From Hyphomicrobiaceae bacterium (GTDB lineage Bacteria > Pseudomonadota > Alphaproteobacteria > Rhizobiales > Hyphomicrobiaceae), in contig JAJFHG010000064.1 of the NCBI GenBank assembly GCA_021775735.1, positions 29,792 through 93,791 on the forward strand: DNA of 64,000 bases, in the 5' to 3' direction. This document shows, piece after piece, positions 27,497-37,198 of this stretch. Below the pieces are notes generated by a model. That model made no database searches. It was given only the letters and a program-made list of their open reading frames with translations, and was not told the DNA's origin. Position 1 is the first letter of the stretch, and every line of letters starts with the position of its first letter. The position numbers and the translations under genes are program-made.

Positions 27497-28663
27497 GTGA
27501 CGCAACAGCCGCAAAACAAACCGCAGAACCCAAATTTCTCAAGTGGCCCATGTGCCAAGCCCCCGGGCTGGTCGCGGGATTGGCTGGAAAACGCCCTGCT
27601 CGGTCGTTCGCATCGCTCCAAGCCTGGTAAAATGCTTCTAAAGCAGGCAACCGAGAAGACACATGCCTTGCTTGGTTTGCCCGAAGACTATCGCCTTGCC
27701 ATCGTGCCCGCTTCGGATACCGGCGCTTTTGAAATGGCGATGTGGTCTCTGCTTGGTGCGCGCGGCGTTGATGTCTTAGCGTGGGAAAGTTTTGGGTCCG
27801 GCTGGGTCAAAGACATTGTTAACCATCTCAAGCTTGAAGACGTGCGCACGTTTGAGGCGGATTATGGATTGCTGCCCGACCTTACACAAATTGATTTTGC
27901 ACGCGATGTTATCTTTACCGCCAATGGCACAACGTCGGGTGTGCGGGTTCCGAATTATGATTGGATCCCGTCCAAGCGTGACGGTCTTGTGTTTGCTGAT
28001 GCGACGTCAGCTGTATTTGCCCAATCGATTGATTGGCTGAAAACCGACGTTGTCACATTTTCATGGCAAAAAGTTCTGGGAGGTGAGGCCGCTCACGGCA
28101 TGCTCATTCTATCGCCAGATGCAGTCGCCCGTCTTGAAACCTACGAGCCAGCTTGGCCGCTGCCCAAATTGTTTCGCATGACCAAAAAGGGCAAGCTTGA
28201 TGCCGCGCTTTTTGAAGGTGCCACCATCAACACACCGTCGATGCTGTGTGTCGAAGACTATCTGGCAGCGCTTGCGTGGGTTGAGCGTGTTGGCGGCCTA
28301 GATGGACTGATGGCGCGGGCAGATAAGAATGCTCGTCTGATCTGGGATTGGATAGACCGCACGGCATGGGTCGCTAATCTCGCAGTTGAGCCGGAAACAC
28401 GCTCCAACACCTCGATTTGCCTGAAGATTGTTGATCCGGACATCGCAGCACGTTCTGACGATGCCAAGGCAGATTTTGCAAAAAAGATGGTGTCTTTGCT
28501 TGAGCAACACGAGGTCGCTTTTGATATTGGGGCATATAGAGATGCGCCATCTGGACTTCGTATTTGGGTGGGTGGCACAATCGAAAGTGATGATATTGCA
28601 GCACTCCTACCCTGGCTTGATTGGGCTTTTGAAACTGCAAAAACGGACACGCAAAAAGCATAA
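27497..28663 (+). CDS. serC: Phosphoserine aminotransferase
   Basis: PLP-dependent conversion of 3-phosphohydroxypyruvate to phosphoserine (serine synthesis; also vitamin B6 pathway). From the GTG at 27497 the protein has 388 residues, the length of the alphaproteobacterial type. It contains [13 protein letters not shown] at the N-terminus, the substrate loop [10 protein letters not shown], and the PLP lysine block [14 protein letters not shown]. The GTG is chosen because the family begins just before NPNFSSGP; an upstream in-frame ATG at 27410 would add 29 residues not seen in the family. serA follows 63 bases later. Confidence 0.92.
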   Translation: MTQQPQNKPQNPNFSSGPCAKPPGWSRDWLENALLGRSHRSKPGKMLLKQATEKTHALLGLPEDYRLAIVPASDTGAFEMAMWSLLGARGVDVLAWESFGSGWVKDIVNHLKLEDVRTFEADYGLLPDLTQIDFARDVIFTANGTTSGVRVPNYDWIPSKRDGLVFADATSAVFAQSIDWLKTDVVTFSWQKVLGGEAAHGMLILSPDAVARLETYEPAWPLPKLFRMTKKGKLDAALFEGATINTPSMLCVEDYLAALAWVERVGGLDGLMARADKNARLIWDWIDRTAWVANLAVEPETRSNTSICLKIVDPDIAARSDDAKADFAKKMVSLLEQHEVAFDIGAYRDAPSGLRIWVGGTIESDDIAALLPWLDWAFETAKTDTQKA

Positions 28664-28726
28664 TTTTAAGCGCGTGTGGCTCTACCCCCTGCAAAAATGG
28701 ATGCGATATCCAACCGAGGATTACCT

Positions 28727-30307
28727 ATGACTGCTAAAGTGCTTATTGCCGATAAACTCTCTCCTGCTGCCGTCTCTGTCTTTCGGGAGCGCGGCCTGGA
28801 AGCTGTTGTTAAAGTAGGAATGACACCTGATGAGTTGATCGAAGAAGCCAAAGGCTATGATGGCATTGCCGTTCGGTCAGCCAGCACAATTACAGCAGAT
28901 GTCATTGCCGAAGCACCAAAATTAAAGGTGGTTGGCCGTGCTGGCATTGGTGTTGACAATATCGACGTCAAAGCAGCAACAGCGCGCGGCATCATTGTGA
29001 TGAACACACCGTTTGGCAACGCAATTACAACGGCTGAACACGCGATCTCAATGTTGATGGCGTTAGCACGCAAAATTCCGGCGGCGGACCGATCGACTCA
29101 AGGCGGTCTTTGGGAAAAATCCAAATTTGTCGGCACAGAAATTTTTGGCAAAACACTTGGCATTATAGGTTGCGGTAACATTGGTGCCATTGTGGCCAGT
29201 CGTGCACTGGGTTTGAAAATGAAAGTGATCGCTTTCGATCCATTTTTGTCGGAAGAACGCGCGATTGACTTGGGCGTTACCAAGGTCGAGCTTGATCAGC
29301 TTCTTAAATCGGCAGACTTCATTACCTTGCATACACCGTTAAATGACAAGACGCGTAATATCTTGTCGCGTGAAGCATTGGCCACCTGCAAAAAGGGCGT
29401 GCGCATTATCAATTGCGCGCGTGGCGGGCTTGTAGATGAACTGGCATTAGCTGAAGCCTTAAAAAATGGCCATGTGGAGGGTGCCGCACTGGATGTGTTT
29501 GCCAAAGAACCAGCAAAAGAAAGTCCGCTGTTTGGATTGGACAACGTGATTTGCACGCCGCACCTTGGCGCCTCCACGGGTGAAGCACAAGAAAACGTGG
29601 CTGTGCAGGTCGCCGAACAAATGTCGGACTATCTCACAACAGGTGCGATCTCAAACGCTATCAACTTTCCGTCCGTGTCTGCAGAGGACGCACCTAAGCT
29701 CAAGCCATTTATAGTGTTGGCCGAGCAGCTTGGTTCATTTGCAGGACAGCTGACAGAAAGGATGATCAAGAAAGTCCGCTTGACGTATCTTGGCGATGTT
29801 ATCGAATTGAACACAGACCCTATGACCGCCGCCGCCCTTTCAGGGGTGTTGAAGCCCGTTCTTTCTGACGTGAATATGGTGTCCGCGCCAGCACTTGCAA
29901 AAAATCATGGCATTGAAATTGAAGTCGTCCGGCGTGATCAGGCCAAGCGCCTTGAACGCGAAATCCAACTTACAGTGGTTACCGATGAGTTTGAACGCTC
30001 TGTGTCAGGTACGCTTGGACTTGCCGGCGAACCCCGCTTTATTTCGGTGCGCGATATAGCGATGGATTTTGCCGTTACCGAGCATATGTTGTTTGTGCGC
30101 AATTGTGATGAACCAGGTCTTATTGGTGCGCTCGGGTCGCTGATCGGCGATGCCGGTCTCAATATCGCGACCCTGAACTTGGGGCGCCAAACGCCGGGTG
30201 GAGATGCTATTTGCGTTGCAGCCCTTGATGCCCCTGTTTCCGATGCCTTGCTCGAAAAGGTGGTTGCCCTTCCGCAAGTTCTGCGCGCGCGAAGATTGAA
30301 ATTTTAA
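28727..30307 (+). CDS. serA: D-3-phosphoglycerate dehydrogenase
   Basis: First enzyme of serine synthesis. The 526-residue product is the long type with an intervening domain and a C-terminal ACT domain. Visible motifs: GRAGIGVDNIDV, the NAD loop LGIIGCGNIGAIVA, NCARGGLVDE with the active-site Arg, and CTPHLGAST with the catalytic His. The ACT domain (about 452-526) starts ITDEPGLIGALG-like (MLFVRNCDEPGLIGALG) and probably senses serine. The ATG at 28727 has CGAGGA ahead of it. Forms an operon with serC. Confidence 0.95.
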   Translation: MTAKVLIADKLSPAAVSVFRERGLEAVVKVGMTPDELIEEAKGYDGIAVRSASTITADVIAEAPKLKVVGRAGIGVDNIDVKAATARGIIVMNTPFGNAITTAEHAISMLMALARKIPAADRSTQGGLWEKSKFVGTEIFGKTLGIIGCGNIGAIVASRALGLKMKVIAFDPFLSEERAIDLGVTKVELDQLLKSADFITLHTPLNDKTRNILSREALATCKKGVRIINCARGGLVDELALAEALKNGHVEGAALDVFAKEPAKESPLFGLDNVICTPHLGASTGEAQENVAVQVAEQMSDYLTTGAISNAINFPSVSAEDAPKLKPFIVLAEQLGSFAGQLTERMIKKVRLTYLGDVIELNTDPMTAAALSGVLKPVLSDVNMVSAPALAKNHGIEIEVVRRDQAKRLEREIQLTVVTDEFERSVSGTLGLAGEPRFISVRDIAMDFAVTEHMLFVRNCDEPGLIGALGSLIGDAGLNIATLNLGRQTPGGDAICVAALDAPVSDALLEKVVALPQVLRARRLKF

Positions 30308-30444
30308 CCAAGGTTTTTGCCTGCGCGGGCGTCTGACTTCTGCTATATGACACACATACAAAAGGTGTCCGCTCATGCGCATGACGTTGGTTGCGCAGGA
30401 ATGCGGACTTCTATTAAGCATTCGATTAGAAAGGGTATCTGACT

Positions 30445-32145
30445 ATGCGTTTATCGCTCTTGGTTGCGTGTCTGGGACTTTTTTTTGTTGTGCCCACGGT
30501 CTCGGTTCAAGCAGGCGACGTCGCGTTGTCTTCCCACATTTCCGCTGTCACTGTTTTTCCATCCGGCGCTGAAGTTTCCAGGATGGGCAGTATTAACGTG
30601 CAGCAAGGTCAGCACACGTTGGTGATCAATGACCTGCCTGCAGAGACAATTGCAGATTCAATCCGCGTTACGGCGACAGCAACGGGTGGTTTGGAAATCG
30701 GCTCGGTAGATGCGCGCACGGTCTTTGTATCTAGTGATGAAGCCGCACGTGCTGATGTGCGCCGCAAGGAACTTGAAGATACACTCAACCGCCTGCGTGA
30801 TCGTCAGGATAATTTGAATGCAGCTATGCAGGCCGCTCAAACCCAAAAAGATCTAATCACAAATTTAGCGCAGCTGCCAACAAGGCCGGCACCTGCAGGC
30901 GGCACTGGCGAGCGAACAGATTGGCGTGAAGTGCTGACCGTGATTGGGACGGCCAGCACAGAGGCCCAACGCGCTCGCTCGGAAGCCAAGCAGCAGTTAC
31001 GCGATCTCAAGCAGCAGATTGCCGATACGCGGAAAGAGCTTTCCAAGCTTGCCCCAGCCAAACAGCGACGCACTGAGGTGAAAATTTTTGTTGAAGCTAC
31101 CGTGCCCCTCGAAGGCGATGTGGTGGTGCGCTATCAGGTGAGAAATGCCTCCTGGACCCCATTTTATGACGCCCGATTGGCGTCTGGCGGTAAGGCCATT
31201 AAGCCCAAGCTTGAATTTATTCGTCGTGCAACAATCCAACAACGAACCGGGGAAACCTGGAGCCAAGTTGCTGTAACTTTATCGACGACGCGGCCGAAGG
31301 CGGGCGCCGCAGCGCCAAAACTGGAACCAATGACAGTCAATTATAAGCCTGATCCTATTGCGGTCGCTGCAAGAGCACCAAATAAAGAATTAGATGGCTT
31401 TGCCGACATGGTGCAAGAAAAGGCACAACGCCGTGGCGGTCGTAGCCGTGCGCTTGCCAAACCGATCCGACCCGTTAAAAAACACATGGCCAAAGTAAAG
31501 CAAGCGCAGGTTGTTAACGCGCCATTCCAGGCGCTCTACCAAGTTCCAGGACGGCTAAATATTCCAGCAACGGGTGAAGCTAAGCGTGTCTTGATTGGTC
31601 AGGAAACAGCTGAGCCAAAACTCGTCGTGCGCACTGTGCCAAAACTTGACGCCAAGGCCTATCTTTATGCCAAGTTTGTTGTGCCAGAAGGGTCTCCTGT
31701 CTTGCGCGGGCGTGTTTCCCTATTCCGTGATGGAACGTTTGTTGGTACCGGAACGATGCCGGTGCTGGCATCGGGTGAAGACCATGATCTTGGATTTGGC
31801 ATAGACGATGCCGTGCGCGTGCGCCACTCTATTGAGCAGGAAAAGCGTGGCGAGACTGGATTGATTTCAACTTCAAGCACAGACAATAGAAGCTACAAGA
31901 TTAGCGTCAAAAATCTACATGAACGACCAATTGATGTTGAGGTTGAAGATCAAGTGCCGGCCTCAAAGAACGATGAAATTTTGGTCGTTTTTACTGGAAA
32001 CCTGCAGCCGACACGCAAAGATATTGATGATCGACGCGGTGTCGTTGGCTGGGATATGCAGTTAGCCCCGGGAGAAGAGCGTGCTTTTTCATTCGGATAT
32101 CGTGTCACCTGGCCGTCGAAACGGACTATTCAGTACAGCCGCTAA
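30445..32145 (+). CDS. DUF4140/DUF4139 protein (mucoidy inhibitor MuiA-like)
   Basis: A 566-residue exported protein. Signal peptide about 1-25 (LLVACLGLFFVVPTVSVQA). The N-terminal DUF4140 part (ITAVTVFPSGAEV-like, here ISAVTVFPSGAEVSR) is followed by a coiled coil (about 97-205, two helical segments RRKELEDTLNRLRDRQDNL and KQQLRDLKQQIADTRKEL), then the DUF4139 domain (VRYQVRNASWTPFYDARL, and RVSLFRDGTFVGTG). Proteins of this type affect mucoid exopolysaccharide production in a few species, but the mechanism is unknown. A basic stretch (RRGGRSRALAKPIRPVKK) at about 328-345 interrupts the C-terminal domain. Confidence 0.8.
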   Translation: MRLSLLVACLGLFFVVPTVSVQAGDVALSSHISAVTVFPSGAEVSRMGSINVQQGQHTLVINDLPAETIADSIRVTATATGGLEIGSVDARTVFVSSDEAARADVRRKELEDTLNRLRDRQDNLNAAMQAAQTQKDLITNLAQLPTRPAPAGGTGERTDWREVLTVIGTASTEAQRARSEAKQQLRDLKQQIADTRKELSKLAPAKQRRTEVKIFVEATVPLEGDVVVRYQVRNASWTPFYDARLASGGKAIKPKLEFIRRATIQQRTGETWSQVAVTLSTTRPKAGAAAPKLEPMTVNYKPDPIAVAARAPNKELDGFADMVQEKAQRRGGRSRALAKPIRPVKKHMAKVKQAQVVNAPFQALYQVPGRLNIPATGEAKRVLIGQETAEPKLVVRTVPKLDAKAYLYAKFVVPEGSPVLRGRVSLFRDGTFVGTGTMPVLASGEDHDLGFGIDDAVRVRHSIEQEKRGETGLISTSSTDNRSYKISVKNLHERPIDVEVEDQVPASKNDEILVVFTGNLQPTRKDIDDRRGVVGWDMQLAPGEERAFSFGYRVTWPSKRTIQYSR

Positions 32146-32290
32146 GCCGATTTTCGCCATCCGCGCTGATTTGGCTTTGATAACGCCAGGAAAGGCTCTA
32201 GATCAGCGCTTTGTCAGCGATATAATAGCGCGCAAAACGTGACTTAGGCCCTGGCTGCCGCCGGGGCCTCATCATGTCGAAGGAACTGAA

Positions 32291-33583
32291 ATGGCAAACG
32301 TCGTTGTTGTCGGCGCCCAATGGGGTGACGAGGGAAAAGGTAAGATCGTTGATTGGCTATCAGAGCGTGCCGATGTTGTGGTGCGCTTTCAAGGCGGTCA
32401 TAATGCTGGCCACACACTCGTCATTGATGGCGTGACTTACAAACTATCTCTATTGCCATCAGGCGTCGTGCGCCCTGGAAAAATTGGTGTGATCGGTAAT
32501 GGCGTTGTCATTGATCCGTGGGCTTTGCTGAGCGAGATTGAAAAGCTTGGGCAACAAGGTGTGCACATTACCAGCGAGAACCTTCGCATCGCAGAAAATG
32601 CAACGCTGATTCTGCCGCTCCATCGCGAGCTTGATATGATGCGTGAAGCAGCTGCTGGGAAAGGCAAAATCGGCACGACGGGACGCGGGATTGGTCCAGC
32701 TTATGAAGACAAAGTGGGTCGGCGCGCTATCCGTGTGCAGGACCTTAAAAACATCGCGACGCTTGGCTCCAAGGTGGACCGCATTCTGGTGCATCACAAC
32801 GCGTTGCGTAAGGGCTTAGGTGAAGCCCTGGTCTCGCCGCAGAAATTGATGGCGGACCTTAAAGAGGTGGCACCCAAGATTCTGCCTTTTATTGATAGCG
32901 CTTGGAGCTTCCTGGATGAGGCGCGTAGGGCAGGCAAGCGGATCTTGTTTGAAGGTGCCCAAGGTGCCCTTCTTGATATCGACCACGGCACGTATCCATT
33001 TGTAACCTCGTCGAACACGGTCGCAGCGCAAGCTGCAACGGGTTCGGGTGTTGGTCCACGTTCTGTCGGGTATGTGTTGGGCATTGCAAAAGCCTATACG
33101 ACCCGTGTTGGTGAAGGCCCATTTCCAACTGAACTTGATGATGACGTGGGCAATCGGCTTGGTGAGCGTGGCCATGAGTTTGGCACAGTCACAGGACGAA
33201 AACGTCGTTGTGGTTGGTTTGATGCCGTGCTGGTCAGTCAGGTCTGCAAGGTGTCTGGGATCGACGGCATTGCTCTCACCAAACTGGACGTGCTTGACGG
33301 CTTTGAGGAACTCAAGGTGTGTGTGGGCTATCGCTGTGAAGGCGAAGACCTTGATCGCTTGCCCGCCGGGCAAAATGCTCAGTCGAAGATTGAGCCAGTG
33401 TGGGAAACACTAGAGGGCTGGTCGCAATCAACGTGCGGTGCGCGCAGTTGGGCCGACCTACCTGCCCAAGCGGTCAAGTATGTGCGCCGCGTGGAAGAGC
33501 TGATCGGTTGTCCGGTGACCCTGTTGTCAACATCGCCAGAGCGCGAGGACACGATATTGATGCGCGATCCGTTCGCCGACTAG
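32291..33583 (+). CDS. purA: Adenylosuccinate synthase
   Basis: Joins IMP and aspartate with GTP in AMP synthesis. 430 residues, the usual length. It has the N-terminal P-loop [11 protein letters not shown] (Asp13 and Gly/Lys of the active site), [51 protein letters not shown], and [28 protein letters not shown] precedes the ATG. A TATAAT at 32221-32226 may be the -10 of its promoter, and a GC-rich hairpin (GGCCC/GGGCC, near 32250-32270) lies in the leader. Confidence 0.95.
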   Translation: MANVVVVGAQWGDEGKGKIVDWLSERADVVVRFQGGHNAGHTLVIDGVTYKLSLLPSGVVRPGKIGVIGNGVVIDPWALLSEIEKLGQQGVHITSENLRIAENATLILPLHRELDMMREAAAGKGKIGTTGRGIGPAYEDKVGRRAIRVQDLKNIATLGSKVDRILVHHNALRKGLGEALVSPQKLMADLKEVAPKILPFIDSAWSFLDEARRAGKRILFEGAQGALLDIDHGTYPFVTSSNTVAAQAATGSGVGPRSVGYVLGIAKAYTTRVGEGPFPTELDDDVGNRLGERGHEFGTVTGRKRRCGWFDAVLVSQVCKVSGIDGIALTKLDVLDGFEELKVCVGYRCEGEDLDRLPAGQNAQSKIEPVWETLEGWSQSTCGARSWADLPAQAVKYVRRVEELIGCPVTLLSTSPEREDTILMRDPFAD

Positions 33584-33637
33584 ATGAAACCGCTTCCAAC
33601 AATAGGACTTGGCTAGGCGGATAAGGTGCACTGCAGC

Positions 33638-34879
33638 TTAGAGGACGTTGCCAAAGATCTGTTTGCAGGCATCTGGATAGGAAGACCAGGTTGTGAGCGC
33701 ACAGACGTCGGTTTGCTGCATGAGTTGCACAATATTGGTGTCGAATTTTACAATCCCAGACGTCGCTGATGCAATGTAAATGACGGCGGCTGCCGCTAAT
33801 GATGCCGCAAGCGCACGCATGTTGCCAAAATCTTTTGCCGGGCGCGGTGCAATGTGGGCGATCTTCTCGACAGCGAAGCCAGCATCTACGGCCCCCATTG
33901 GAAGAAACGAAGTCGTTACGTCACGATGCACGATGTCGTCCAGGGAGCGCTCAATGTGCATCTCACGCGGCAAGTCGCGCATGGCGAGGTTGTTTAAAGT
34001 CGCCGCTGCTTTATCAATCGCGAGACCCTCAAAAATCAGCTTTTCATCAACAATTATTTCGCTTGCTGTGAAGTCAGGAGCTGTGTCCTCGCTGGCGCTC
34101 TCAAGCGGAATAAGGTCGGGCTTGAGGGTGAAGGTCGTGTCCTTGATGTCGCGATTCTTACGTGTTTCTCTGGCAAAAGCCGTCAGATGACCTTTTGCCA
34201 GCACAGCAGCTTGTTCAATCCAGACCTCCTTGTGAAGGCGGTCGACACCTGTGACAGTGGTGCGCAGGTCTTCAATTCTTTCTGCGTCCAAATCAGCAAT
34301 ATTTTGGAAACCGCTGAGGCCATGCGCTGCGAGCTCTAAAGCAGTTGCGCAATCAATACCTTTGATCAAGGTGAGGTCATCTGGAGCCGACGATGTGGAT
34401 TTCAGAGGACGGCAGATCAGGGACCGTAATGCTCTTGGCAGTGAACCCCTGCGTGGCGATGTATCCACGTTATCCTCAGAGGCAGCGAGTGCTTCATGGT
34501 CTGCAACATCTTCGGATTTTAAATCAGGCTCTTGATTACCCGCAATATCTGCAACCACGTCGTGGTCAGATTGAGGGTCCCGTTCTTCGGTCAAGGAAAT
34601 TTTTGCGTCAGGATCAATCACCTCTTCGCCGTGATCGTCACTGTCAAAATCGTCACTGTCAAATTCGCTGTGATCTGCTTCGAGATCAGCAACGTGTATG
34701 AGTGCGTCAGGTGCTGTTGTTGCAACCTGGTTTGGTTCTTGACCAGCAAGATGCTGCGCCAGAACGCCATCAATTACTTTTTCCAACCGAGAGATTTGAG
34801 CTTTCAGTTCTGCTATTTCTTTTGCAGCGTCACAAAGCTCTTTGAAATACGGATTGGCATTCTCATCCGCAACTAACAT
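33638..34879 (-). CDS. Membrane-anchored protein with helix-hairpin-helix-like domain
   Basis: A 413-residue protein of unknown function. Residues about 10-45 form a leucine-zipper-like coil (KEIAELKAQISRLEKVID). A long acidic linker with Asp/Ser repeats (FDSDDFDSDDHGEE) follows. Residues about 170-235 resemble the helix-hairpin-helix domain found in proteins tied to NADH dehydrogenase operons (DDLTLIKGIDCATALELAAHG, shown in part). Near 345-362 there is one hydrophobic helix (ALAASLAAAAVIYIASA), and the last 40 residues hold two Cys and would lie outside the membrane. The start at 34879 has GGAAGG nine bases upstream; ATGs at 34888 and 34909 are in frame. Confidence 0.65.
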   Translation of the reverse strand: MLVADENANPYFKELCDAAKEIAELKAQISRLEKVIDGVLAQHLAGQEPNQVATTAPDALIHVADLEADHSEFDSDDFDSDDHGEEVIDPDAKISLTEERDPQSDHDVVADIAGNQEPDLKSEDVADHEALAASEDNVDTSPRRGSLPRALRSLICRPLKSTSSAPDDLTLIKGIDCATALELAAHGLSGFQNIADLDAERIEDLRTTVTGVDRLHKEVWIEQAAVLAKGHLTAFARETRKNRDIKDTTFTLKPDLIPLESASEDTAPDFTASEIIVDEKLIFEGLAIDKAAATLNNLAMRDLPREMHIERSLDDIVHRDVTTSFLPMGAVDAGFAVEKIAHIAPRPAKDFGNMRALAASLAAAAVIYIASATSGIVKFDTNIVQLMQQTDVCALTTWSSYPDACKQIFGNVL

Positions 34880-35035
34880 TCTACGCATTCCTTCCACAGG
34901 TAAACACATACATGGTCAAACCCACCTGACCGTTACGTGAAAGGATGCGCCGAAAGTCTCAACATGAACTTAACGCACGCGTAAATTTGGGAAAATTGTA
35001 CGAGCTTGACACAGTTGGATGAAAATCATTATCCA

Positions 35036-35566
35036 TCAATAGGTTATGGGTGTGTTGTCGGCGCTGATCAGGCCCTGAAATTTGGCCAAGGCGCCGGTTG
35101 TAAATTCAACTGCAAGCACACGCGTGAGGTTTACAGGACCCGGTAGTGTGATGTGACCTTCACGGACAATCTCAAAGCCGAAGCGCTTGTAATAGGCATA
35201 ATCGCCAACAAGAACCACCACCGATGCACCATTTTGCTTTGCCGCTTCTAGCGCTGCAACGACCATCGGTTCGCCAAACCCTTGCCCTGCGAATTCAGGG
35301 GCGACAACGAGAGGACCAAGCAGCATTGCACCCGGGACGCCGCCAATGGTGATGGGTGTCACGGTGACAGAGGCGGCCATCGTGTCGTCTATCCAACCGA
35401 CACGCGAGCATGCGTTGGCCTGGGTTGCCTCAGATAACAGCCCCTCGCGTATGCGATAGGCGGTGCGTGCAAATCGGCCGGGCCCAAATACTTTACCATG
35501 AAGGGCCATGATTGGCGTTATATCGCGCGTCTGCAGGGGGCAGATGTTGAGTGCTGGTGCGGTCAC
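35036..35566 (-). CDS. GNAT family N-acetyltransferase
   Basis: A 176-residue acetyltransferase of the Gcn5-related fold. Acetyl-CoA is bound by the loop after the fourth strand, seen as PEFAGQGFGEPMVVAAL (Q-x-x-G-x-G/E form). FGPGRFARTAYRIREG near the N-terminus and VVLVGDYAYYKRFGFEIVREG in the C-terminal half are typical of the YhbS-like group. The substrate is unknown. It starts with GTG (35564-35566) after a GGAAC stretch. It lies head-to-tail with the Nudix gene, 79 bases downstream of it. Confidence 0.8.
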   Translation of the reverse strand: MTAPALNICPLQTRDITPIMALHGKVFGPGRFARTAYRIREGLLSEATQANACSRVGWIDDTMAASVTVTPITIGGVPGAMLLGPLVVAPEFAGQGFGEPMVVAALEAAKQNGASVVVLVGDYAYYKRFGFEIVREGHITLPGPVNLTRVLAVEFTTGALAKFQGLISADNTPITY

Positions 35567-35645
35567 GTGAGTTCCAATATTGAATTTGAGACAGCGATAT
35601 GAGTGAGAGCTAAGCGAAGGTGCAGATCGTCAGTCTGAGAGGGTA

Positions 35646-36137
35646 TTAGGCATGCCAGTGTCGGGATGGGGGCAACTTTTCCAGAAGTTCCTTAATCCTG
35701 GCTTGCGTTGCCGGCTGGATATCCTCAGGCAGGTCCGAGCTGGCGAAACGCTTGATTTCTGCAATCTCGAAATTTGGTGCTGGTTGGTGCGTTTGTGTCC
35801 ACTCATAGGCCACATAGAGTAAGACATGATCACCTGGAAAGAGTTTGAAGTTGGCAAACGGGCCAATCAGGGTTGGTGGGGCATCTAAGGTTACGCCGAC
35901 TTCCTCTAAGAGTTCGCGCTCGAGAGCATCAAGGACTGTTTCTCCCTTTTCAACTCCACCGCCAGGAAAATGCCAACCCTCGCGATAGCCATGGCGCACC
36001 AGCATGATCTTGCCGTCGCTATCGATCAAGCAACATTGTGCGCCCATGGTAAGCCCACGCGACCAGCGCCACAGTACCTGCATCAGTGTTGTTGCAACTT
36101 TTAATAGTGCACTCTTAATCATTCGGGTCGCAATCAT
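35646..36137 (-). CDS. Nudix hydrolase
   Basis: A 163-residue Nudix protein. The catalytic Nudix box is complete: GGGVEKGETVLDALERE then LLEEVGV, matching G-x5-E-x7-REUxEExGU. A short amphipathic N-terminus (about 1-25) precedes the domain. Nudix enzymes split nucleoside diphosphates linked to another group; the substrate cannot be told from this sequence. Divergent from the downstream metallophosphoesterase gene at 36242. Confidence 0.85.
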   Translation of the reverse strand: MIATRMIKSALLKVATTLMQVLWRWSRGLTMGAQCCLIDSDGKIMLVRHGYREGWHFPGGGVEKGETVLDALERELLEEVGVTLDAPPTLIGPFANFKLFPGDHVLLYVAYEWTQTHQPAPNFEIAEIKRFASSDLPEDIQPATQARIKELLEKLPPSRHWHA

Positions 36138-36241
36138 GGGCAGGGGATTGTGGGCGAAGAGATGATACTAAATTCTAAATCTGCCGCTAACAATTTGTGC
36201 TACGGGATAATGCCTGGACGCATACAACCAAATGACAGCTT

Positions 36242-37183
36242 ATGACAAAACAAAAGGTCACACTGGCGCAAATTTCCGATGTGCATTTGCCATTTCCGAA
36301 TTGGCCGCCTCTGCCGATGTGGAACATCAAACGTACGCTTGGTCTTTTGAACTGGCATCGCGGGCGCCGGTTTGTGCATCGTTTTGAGGCCGTGAATCTG
36401 CTTGTGGCGGATATGAAAGCCCATACGCCAGATCATATCGCGGTGACGGGGGACCTGGTCAATCTTGGCTTGGTTCAAGAATATAGAGCAGCCCTTGATT
36501 GGCTGAAGACACTGGGGTCACCAGACAAAGTGTCTGTAGTTCCCGGCAACCACGATATCTATTGCACAACTAATGATGAGAATGACTGCCGAACCGTGTG
36601 GGCTAACTATATGCAGTCTGATGCGTTGGGTCGGTCATTTGGTTTAACTGATGCAGACCAGTTTCCTTTTCTCCGCCAGATTGGTCCGGTGGCGCTTTTA
36701 GGTATCAATTCTGCGCATCCAACACCTCCCTTCATTGCGCAAGGGTGTGTCGGTGAGAACCAACGCGAGCGCATTGCTCACGTAGTGGGCCAGGCGGCGG
36801 CGCAAGGACTATTTGTATGTGTGATGCTCCATCACCCTCCATTACCAGGTCAGGCATCGAAACGGCGCGCATTAGTCGATGCTGACAAGATGAGAAAAAC
36901 TATTGAGCAGACTCCGGTTGGCCTGATCCTTTACGGGCACAATCATCAGGATACCGTCACATGGGCCAAGAATGCTTCGCTCCAAGGCCGTAAGCTTGCC
37001 GTCTGCGGAGCTGCCTCTGGGTCCGCGCTTCGACGCCATAAGACGGAACCTTTGGCCCGCTACTATCTCTATAGGTTTAGCCAAGACGGGAAAGACATGT
37101 CTGTTGAGCGAATTACGCGGGGTTTGAATGAAGCGCGTGATGATGTTGTTGAAATAGATCGGATGCAACTTCTTCAAACCTGA
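36242..37183 (+). CDS. Cytoplasmic metallophosphoesterase
   Basis: A 313-residue calcineurin-like phosphoesterase with no signal peptide. The metal-binding set is intact: AQISDVHLPF (DxH), VTGDLVNLG (GD), VVPGNHDIYC (GNHD), MLHHPPLPG and LYGHNHQD. The arrangement resembles cAMP phosphodiesterase/Icc-like proteins, but a specific substrate cannot be assigned. The start ATG is 105 bases from the divergent Nudix gene. The MFS gene begins right after its stop, so the two are probably co-transcribed. Confidence 0.8.
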   Translation: MTKQKVTLAQISDVHLPFPNWPPLPMWNIKRTLGLLNWHRGRRFVHRFEAVNLLVADMKAHTPDHIAVTGDLVNLGLVQEYRAALDWLKTLGSPDKVSVVPGNHDIYCTTNDENDCRTVWANYMQSDALGRSFGLTDADQFPFLRQIGPVALLGINSAHPTPPFIAQGCVGENQRERIAHVVGQAAAQGLFVCVMLHHPPLPGQASKRRALVDADKMRKTIEQTPVGLILYGHNHQDTVTWAKNASLQGRKLAVCGAASGSALRRHKTEPLARYYLYRFSQDGKDMSVERITRGLNEARDDVVEIDRMQLLQT

Positions 37184-37198
37184 GTGAATGAGAGAGCG

